From positions 5,415,297 to 5,479,296 of the forward strand of contig NC_133230.1 of assembly GCF_040436345.1 (NCBI RefSeq): a stretch of DNA of 64,000 nt, written 5' to 3'. Every line of letters begins with the position of its first letter. The first letter of the stretch is position 1. The notes under the pieces were generated by a model, which was not told the origin of the DNA, did not search any database, and saw only the letters and a program-made list of their open reading frames with translations. A program made the translations under genes and the position numbers. Positions 56,340 to 64,000 of this stretch are shown piece by piece. Source of the stretch: Pagrus major. Lineage: Eukaryota; Chordata; Actinopteri; Spariformes; Sparidae.

Positions 56340-56369
56340 CAGTTAGTGACACTGAAGTTGAGATTGAAA

Positions 56370-59300
56370 TTAATCAAAGTCCATCGTAGTGACGCTCACA
56401 GATGCAGATTCCAGGTCCTCAAGTGCGACAGCAAAATCTTCACCGTCACTCTCAATTTCTACAGGTCCTTCTGTTTTGTGCATTTCCTGTTGACTCTCTT
56501 CTTCCGCAGTTTTGGAATCAGGAGCCTCACGTCCAAGTCCTGCCTCTTCCTCTTGTTCACTTCCTGTCTGAGGTTCTAGAGGTTCCTTCACCTCAAGGAG
56601 CATCTCTGTTTTCTCTTGAGTGTAGATGACTTCCTCAGCATCCATCCACTCATCCTGGTCATTTTCCTCCTCTATTTTTTTAACTGGCTCTTCTACTTTT
56701 GTGTCTTGGTCATGAGCTTTACAGAGTACTGCGTGACTCACAAAGACTTCTCTTTGCTCTGTTGGTCTAATTGGATGTATTGTTTCTGTTGCCTGAACAC
56801 TGGATGTTACTGTCTCTGTTGATTCGATTTGTTCCACTGGTTCTACTGTTTCCATCACTTGGATGCCGACATCCTGCAGTACAGGTTGAGGCATAATCAC
56901 GCCATTTTCTCTTGAATCTAAGTTTGCCATTGCTTCTGTGATGTCTCTTGCCTGAACTGTGACGCTAGCTAACTCCGCTAACTCCTGTTTCTGGCTCTCA
57001 GGTCTTTGTGTTGGATTTATTGGTTTTACGGGTTCTTCTGCATTTGCTGCCTGAACTCCAACCTCAGGGATGTCTGTGTGTATCACAGGTGCAATTCTCT
57101 CTGTTACAGGTGGTGGGGAAAATGGTGCCTTTGCTTGCCCAAACTGTATGTTAAGTTTGAACTCTAAAGAAAGACTTGACGGGGACTCCACGTTACCTAC
57201 TGACGAGATGATTCCAGTGTTTTGTGGGATGACTAATCCAGTGTTGCTAGGCGTTACAATCGTACTTTGAGACATTTGTGTAATTTGTGCTTGTTCAAGA
57301 ATTTCCTGTGATGACGATTTGACCTCTTCGGCTGTGATACCTACTCGCAATTTTTCCTGTTCAGCTTTAGTTTGCTCCAAATCCTCTTTGTGATCATGGA
57401 TAGAAACGCCTAGACTCTCTGGAAGATCAGGGGTTTGCATGAGATCCTTGGACACTTGCTGTTCTGTTGCAGAGTCATCACTGATGACAGCAGTTGCTTC
57501 ATCCTGTCTTTCCCTGGATGATTCAATACTTTCCTCCACTGCTGTTTGATCCTCCACATCATTTGATTCACTTTCAACCACCTCACTTACTTTCGTCACA
57601 GCATCTGGCTGTTGAATCACTTCTTGTTTAAAGTTTACAACCACTGATTCAGGTGCTGTCTCTGGTAATTCCTCCTCAACATGTTGAATTACTTCTTGAA
57701 TTGTCACCTTGTGTTCCTCATTAATTAATTCCTGTTCAATCTCTGGAGTTGCGGAGAGATTGTCTACCTTTTTACCCATTTCATTACAAACATCTATGAC
57801 TTCTTTGGTGTCTGTTAGCCCTCCCTCTAGCACCGAGTCCATTGTCCCTGCAGATTTTAAATCAACATCGACCACCTGCACTTGCTCCTCAAGCGTTACT
57901 GATGGCACATGCATCATTTCAATCTCCCCTGTTGTCTCAGCCGTATCTTCTTTCACGAATGGTACAGCAGCCTCGACTTCCTCCTTAAGCACTACCTCAT
58001 TTGCAACTGTCTCTATCAAGGGTTCAGTCATTTCTGAAGTTTTCTCTATCAAAACATCAGGTTCTGCAACTGAGACGTCTTTTACATCACATACAACTAC
58101 TGAAGCCACTAAGGTACGTTCAACCACTGCAGTCTTTATCTCGCTGTCTGGAATTTTCCTTTCTTTTTCTTGTTCAACACTTTCTAGCACTTCACTAAGC
58201 TGCATTGCATGTTTGGGTTCATCTGTAACTGCAGAATTTTCTACACAAAGTGCTGCGGTTTCTTGAACATTACTTGCCTCCTCATTGACAGAAGATACGT
58301 GAACTGCTGTTAGTGTTTGTAATTCATCTTCAACCTCAGGGATGCTGTCCTCCTGCTTAACCCAAACATCATGCGTGATACTTTCAGTTTTCTGATCCTC
58401 TGTTTTCTCTAAAGCCTGACCCAGTTGTGGCAAAACTTTGCTCTTGATTTCATCCGCTACAGAAGCAATTAAATTGTCAGTGTCTGGTTTGGGAATGTCC
58501 TCTGAGATTCCTCCCTTAAAACTTTCTGTGACTATATGCACATACTTTAATACCACTTCTTTGGTCTCAGTCACAATATCTTTTACATCAGATGGTAATA
58601 CTTCTTGTTCTTCAGTTTTGGCAGCTTCCAATGTTACTTTTTCTTCTGGCTCAACCTCCACTTCGGTTTCCTGTTTGGGTTCATCCGTAACCATTTCCTC
58701 TGCTGGAATATCCTCCGATGTTTCTTCCTTTTCAAGTGATAGAAGGCTACCAGCGTCAGATGTGGGCGTTCGTACAGCTTGTAATACTTCTGGTTCTTGA
58801 ACATCTTCAATTTTGGAAACATCCACTGGCTCTGTGAGAGGTATTTCTTCATGTTTGGGTCCATCTGTAACTGTTTCAGCTTCTGGAACCGCTGATATTA
58901 CCTCTTTTTCAAGTGATTTAACACTGCTATCCTCTGACTCTAATGTGAAGTCTTGAACAGTTTCTAATACTTGTGGTTCCTCAATATGTTCAGTTTTGGC
59001 AACTTCCACTGGTAGTTTTTCCTCTGGCTCAACCTTCACATCGGTTTCCTGTTTGGATTCATCTGCAACTGTTTCGACTCCTGGAACCTCCTCTGATGTT
59101 ACTTCCTTTTCAAGTGCCGCCTCTGATGTTGGGGCTGGTACAGCTTGTAATACTTCCGGTTCTTGAACATGATCAGTTTTGGAAGCATCCACTGGCTCAG
59201 TGAGAGGTATTGTTTCGTGCTTGGGTTCATATGTGACTGTTTCTGCTTTGGGAAGGTCCACTATTGCTTCTTTTTCAAGTGACTGAACACTGCCATCCAC

Positions 59301-62300
59301 TGAATTGAATATGGGTTCTTGAACAGCTTCTAATAATTCTGGTTCTTGAACATGTTCAGTTCTGACAACATTCACTGGTAGTTCTTTGTTTTCTGGCTCA
59401 ACACTGACTTCAGTGAGATGCTCTGCTGTCTGTTTGGGTTTGTCTGTAACTGTTTCTGCAGGTGGACTGTCCTCTGATTTTACTTCCTCCTCTGGTGATT
59501 GAACACTAGTCTCCTCTGAATCTAATGTGGAGGCTTGCACAGCTCCTAATTCTTCGGGTACTTGACCTTGTTCAGTTTTGGCAGCATCCTGTTCTTGTTC
59601 ATCTTCCTTTTCTGGCTCTGTTTCCTCTTTGAGTTCATCAGTAACAGTTTTGGCTGCCAGTATGTCCTCTGAGATTACTTCTGGTGATCGAACACTACCC
59701 TCCTCTGAATCTAATATGTCACCTTGTACAGCTGCTAATTCACGCAACTCCCCCACCTCTACTGGTGGTTGATCTGTGTCCTCAACTTGAATTTGATCTT
59801 CCTTTTCTGTCACCATTTGGACTTCCTGCTCCATAGCCCCCTCCATTTCATCTGCTACTGTAGCAGCTGAATCCTCTGTTTCAGCTTGATGTGCCTCAAC
59901 TACAGACCCTACATCTAGCACAGTTTCTTCACCTTCAGGTAATTTATCTATAGGTACAGCAGCATTTATCTCAGATAGGCCTTTGACCAGATGATGGCTC
60001 TCATCAATCTGTTCAAATTCTTCCACGCTTTCTTCTTGATGTGAAACACCGACCTCCTGTTTTTTGTCTACAGGAATTTCGGCAGTGTAAAACTCCTCAG
60101 TAGGAACTTCAGACACAACTTCAGATGTGCTCTCTGTTTGGGAGGTAGCTGCAAGTTCATTAATTGCATCCAGTTCTTCAACATTTAGACCTGTGTTAAT
60201 GGCTGTTGCATCTAATCTCCTGTGTATTTCCAGAATTGTTGGCTCTTCTATTTCAAATTTTTCCAGTATTTGATGTGAGGCAGAACCAACTATTTGTTCA
60301 GAGCTTGGCTCATCTGAACACACTGGGATGGACTTTGGGCTTATTGAGATGGTTTCAACAACCTGATACAGGAGTTCATCGGTTTCCACAACCTCATATT
60401 CTGCTGGGACTGGTGTTGTGTTGCCAGATGTTTTTGAAGACTCTGAAGATAACTGGGAAACGGCAGAGATCATCTCAGTTTCATCTGCAAGAGTAATGCC
60501 CGAGGCAGGTTCTGGTGCAGTAATGGCCTCAGATGTGATCTCTATCAGGTCCTCTGCTAAAGTGTCATCTCTAGCTGCCTCCTCAGCGACTGAAGCTGGA
60601 GTGACCATGGTGTCTGTAATTATGCCCTCCTCTGGAATGTCACTGAGTTGTTGATGACTACTGGTTGATTCTGTTTCATCATCAGGTTCTGCTTTTGCAG
60701 TAGGGGTTGTAGGTACCTGTTTTTCTAAAGCAGCATAATTGTCTTGGACTTTGTTTGCTTCTGTTTGCAGACTTTCACAAGGTAGGACTGGTTCGGCTAT
60801 CTGATCAAGAAGGTCTTTTTGGAGTTCATAGTTTGCTTCCTCAGGTATTTGACTTTCTATTTCTGCCTGTGCTTGTATGTGAACCTCTGTCTCAACTGTA
60901 TCAAACTCAGACATTGGAACAACAGCTGGTGTCTCAGAGTCTTCATCACCTGAAGCTACATCCCTATCAGCCTCATCTGAAGATGCTCGGTCTTGCTTTT
61001 CGGCAGACTTCCTCTTTTTTCGTCCTGGTAGGAGTTTCTTTAACGAAAAGGAGGACTCGTCTTGAGTAACTTCACTATCAGACTGTATGATGTCTTTGCT
61101 TTCATCCTCATCCTTCGCTTTCCTTTTCGGGGTGACAAGTCTTTTCAAAGAGTTCCATGTTGACCCTCCATCACTCTCTGAAGGACTTCCTGCTTGTTTG
61201 GGTGAAGAGGCGACAATATCAGGCTCATTTGAACTTTCTAGGGGAGATTCTGCACCATGTTTAGATCCACCGCCTTGTTTGTGATCTGTGTTATCAATTT
61301 GAGGTGTTTCATCCTCGGAGTCAGATGTTTTACGGCTTCTTCTTCTTCCGGATCCACACAAAACAGCTTCCCATGAAACGGACGAGTCCTTTCTTTTTTT
61401 GCCTTCCTCTGTGCTGTGATCTGATATTTGCTCTCCTTCACTTGGCTTAGGTTCCACTGGACCTGAGATTTGTGTCTCTTCATTGGTCAAGGAGGGTCTC
61501 TTCACGCGTTTTTTTGGAGTCATAAGTTTTTTGAAGGAAGCCCATGCACCATCCTCCTCTCCTGCCTCTGCAGAGGGTTGTGCAGGACCTTCTTGCTTCT
61601 GATTCTCAGCTGACTCAGTAGATGACAGGAGCTGGTCTGAAACATGTTCTCCAGAGTCGGACAGCTTTGCATCACTTGACCGCCTGCTTCTTTGCTTTTT
61701 GGAGAGTTTCTTGAAACTAGACCCTGACAGCAGCCTTTTTAGAGGACTTGATGGAACTTTTTCCTTCTCTTGAGGGCTCATTTCTGATTCATCTGTCATC
61801 TGGGCTTCTTTATGCTCTGCCTCAACTGCAGCTGCCTCAACACCTGAACTAAACTCCTCTTTATCCTGTTGTTGGTCTTCTACAGTTTGTTCTGTAGTCT
61901 CTATGACTTCCTTTTTTCCCATGTCCACAAGTTCTTTCTCAGTTGTCTCATCTTCTGCGGCTTTCTTTTTCTTTTTACCTAGTCCAGAAAATATTCCAGT
62001 CGTAAAAAATCTTTTAATTGGAGATACTGCATCTACATCAGCACCAGACAGAGATGTTTCATGTGGCTCTTGTTCAGGTGTGGCTTCCTGGTGTGCATCT
62101 TCGCCTGCAGATGATGTTGCTGCGTCTGCATCATGAGATTCAACTTCTTCTTTGGTTTCTGATGTTTTCTCCTCTGCATTTTCTACAGCATCTTCCGATG
62201 TAGCGTCTGTCATAGTAGGACATGTTGTTGAATCATTGTCATAAGTCTCCTGCGCTATGTTCACATCAGTATTCTGTTCAGCATTCTCACTTTTGGACTC

Positions 62301-62888
62301 CTTTGCAGCATCCTCAACCTCTTCTGGTATGCTTGGTTCTTCGTTGTTGGTCTTATCAGGCACATCCGTTGCTGTATCAACTGAGCCCCTCTTTACTGTT
62401 AATTTCAAACCAATGTTACTGAAAAATCTTCTAAAACCATCGTTGATGTCATTCTGCTTGGCATCCATTTCAGTCATTTCCAAGGGCACGTCTTCATTAG
62501 CATCAGCGTCATCAGGTGATGTCTTTTCATTAATTTTTTTAATTTCATCATTTTCTAATGGTTTTACTTCTTCTTGAAGAGGCTTCTCTGTTTCTGAAAC
62601 ATCTTCGTCTGGCGTAAGGATCGCTAAACCAGGAAAGAAATTAAATATTAAAACACTTTGATTGCAAGAACTGAACAAGACTGATGAAAGATGAAACTCT
62701 ATCAGCTGAAGTCCAACAGGTTCTGCAGCTGTTCAATTATGCTGACATTGTCTGCCAATAAGCAGTAAAACAAATTATGAGTACCCACCCTCAGCAGCGA
62801 TCTCATCCTTACAGTGACCATTAACTTCTGCTATAGAGCCGTCTGCTTTCCCAATGATCTCAGAGATCTGCTCAGTGTTTTTGAGAGG
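56370..62888 (-). CDS. akap12: akap12 (gravin), scaffold of PKA, PKC and calmodulin, 5' partial
   Basis: AKAP12 is a membrane-associated scaffold that organises PKA, PKC and calmodulin at the cell cortex and regulates cytoskeleton and adhesion. Two coding exons are visible: 62888-62789 (100 bp) and 62623-56370 (2,084 codons, stop TAA); the first exon is beyond the window. Landmarks shared with human gravin, in order, are NDGFRRFFSNIGLKLTVKR, SPLKRLLSGSSFKKL, WASFKKLMTPKKRVKRPS (about 61550-61493), SVSWEAVLCGSGRRRSRK (about 61385-61330), STWNSLKRLVTPKRK (about 61165-61118), SFSLKKLLPGRKKRKS and AVVPMSEFD. These basic AKAP12 boxes bind calmodulin and phospholipid. The rest is acidic, disordered and repetitive. 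The a or b paralogue is not resolved. Confidence 0.93.
58518..58556 (-). other. akap12: candidate PKA RII-anchoring helix in akap12
   Basis: The peptide VVLKYVHIVTESF, preceded by TETKE, can be aligned with the human gravin RII-binding helix (ETKSSKLVQNIIQTAVDQF), keeping hydrophobic residues at the 1, 4, 5, 8, 9 spacing and the ETK lead. It is the only place in the acidic C-terminal region where I see this pattern with the expected context, although a second amphipathic stretch (LIASVADEIKSKVL) follows about 20 residues later. Confidence 0.5.
58590..59700 (-). repeat. akap12: akap12 in-frame tandem repeats, six units
   Basis: Six degenerate units of about 55-72 residues follow one another, each with a core like LEKEV.SE..P..ETVTDEPKQET....EPEE, then KTEHVQEPEVLQAV. 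Units 3+4 and 5+6 are closest: on the DNA, GTAATACTTC occurs at 58781 and 59147, exactly 366 bp apart, with matching flanks (ACTGGCTCTGTGAGAGGTAT against ACTGGCTCAGTGAGAGGTAT). The array is in frame and acidic throughout. Confidence 0.85.
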
Positions 62889-64000
62889 CTGAAACAAAAC
62901 AACAACAAAACATTGAATGTACAAAAACATAACATATAGTGTACCTTTAGACAAAGCGAGATGGTAGGGTAGTCAACTCATAGTCAATCAAACTAGTTCC
63001 CATCTTTAAACATTTCCAAGCACTATTTTCAGTTAAAAGAAATGCACAGCAACCATTTCCTTATATGCTCATAGCATCAGAATGTGTACTTCCCTTAAAG
63101 CCAGCAAAGAATTTCAATCTTTAATTAACTGGAGATCCAAAGTCCTATTTTGTCTGCAAACCACACAGTCCATCCACTGTTGGGTGGGAGCGATGGCAGT
63201 CTTACAGTTAAACAACTCTAATTGTCCCAATCTCAAATCCGTGAGTCAGATTAGCCGGGGAAAGGTCTGAGAAGTGGAATCAGAGCAAGAAACTCATGTC
63301 CTTAAACTAGAGCGGAGTAACACACTTAATAATCAACTATACAAATACCTCAAAGGGTCATATTCCATCTGCTAATACTGACTAAGACATTGTTAGATTA
63401 ATTTCCACTCAGTGCTGCCATTTCTTCATACACACAGAGCAGTGTTGCACACTTTTTATATGTATAACTGAAGTAAATATTTATTTTTTTAGTGTGTCAT
63501 TAAGTAGACTAATTTGATGACTAATTAAATATTGATATTGATTATGAGTGACCCAAGAACCAGCTTTTAATCCCCTAAATGTTGAGATAAAAACAACACA
63601 GACTGTGAATTGAAACACGACTGTATGCCAACAAGATCAAACTGCGTAATATGATTATGGGTGGGTGTGAGCTGATTTTCCCAGTCAAAAGTTATTCACT
63701 TCACATGCACGCACCTATGAACAGGCATCGCTTTGTTTTCAGTCATCCTGAACTAAAATGGTTCACCCTGACACCAAACAGTTGGGACGCCGTGTTAATT
63801 GCAAATAAAAACAGTATGCAAACAATTTGTGTTTACTGACAACGGTTTTACAAAGTCTGCTGGAGCTCATGTCGTAATATCTTTCATACAATCATATGTT
63901 TCACAGTGAACCTCGCCCCATCCTTGCTTGTGAACAGCTGAGCCTTTCATGGATGCCCCTTTCATACCCAATCATGATACTGTCACCTGTTAGAAATTAA
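62889..64000 (-). other. akap12 intron, nothing recognised
   Basis: 1,112 bp to the window end, upstream of the 100-bp exon. AT-rich unique-looking sequence without a convincing exon, RNA gene or repeat end. The intron between the two akap12 coding exons (62624-62788) is short and ordinary. Confidence 0.5.

Noticed and set aside
57709..58266. 185-codon + strand frame opposite akap12
   Set aside because: A Ser/Thr-rich antisense shadow of the acidic, repetitive akap12 exon; open only because of its codon composition.
1..64000. CRISPR arrays, operons, phage or plasmid elements, tRNA or rRNA genes
   Set aside because: None seen; the gene structure is eukaryotic throughout, and no cloverleaf with A and B boxes or rRNA-like stretch was noticed by eye.

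Overview
This is vertebrate nuclear DNA, almost certainly from a teleost fish. It has small introns with GT-AG borders, an AT-rich background, several fold-back repeats of types common in fish, and four genes whose order matches human 6q25 but in a compacted form. I infer a percomorph from the look of the interspersed repeats; that is not proven.

From left to right: (1) bases 1-44054, + strand, hold the 3' two thirds of the giant spectrin-repeat gene syne1 (nesprin-1). I resolve 96 coding exons, about 6,150 codons, all joining in one open frame and ending in a transmembrane KASH domain with a stop at 44052-44054. The 5' end of the gene lies before the window. (2) Bases 45037-48570, - strand, hold ccdc170, a coiled-coil gene of eight coding exons, tail-to-tail with syne1. 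(3) Bases 50283-53835, + strand, hold rmnd1, a mitochondrial inner-membrane protein of 11 coding exons (425 aa), head-to-head with ccdc170. (4) Bases 56370-62888, - strand, hold akap12 (gravin), one giant exon of about 2,084 codons plus one upstream 100-bp exon; its first exon lies beyond the window.

The genes do not form a pathway. The link between them is conserved synteny. In human the order is AKAP12-ZBTB2-RMND1-ARMT1-CCDC170-ESR1-SYNE1. Here ESR1, ARMT1 and ZBTB2 are all absent from their expected gaps, which suggests fractionation after the teleost genome duplication, with this being one of two ohnologous regions.

The most useful observations are: absence of esr1 between syne1 and ccdc170; a conserved 69-bp DV23 cassette exon in syne1; a single 2.16-kb exon within an otherwise finely split spectrin array; an akap12 higher-order tandem repeat of 366 bp ending beside a candidate PKA-anchoring helix; a KASH tail ending PPPV with the SUN-linking cysteine kept in register; and an RFX X-box-like site just upstream of ccdc170. 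I found no gene system that looks wholly new, no RNA gene and no CRISPR array.
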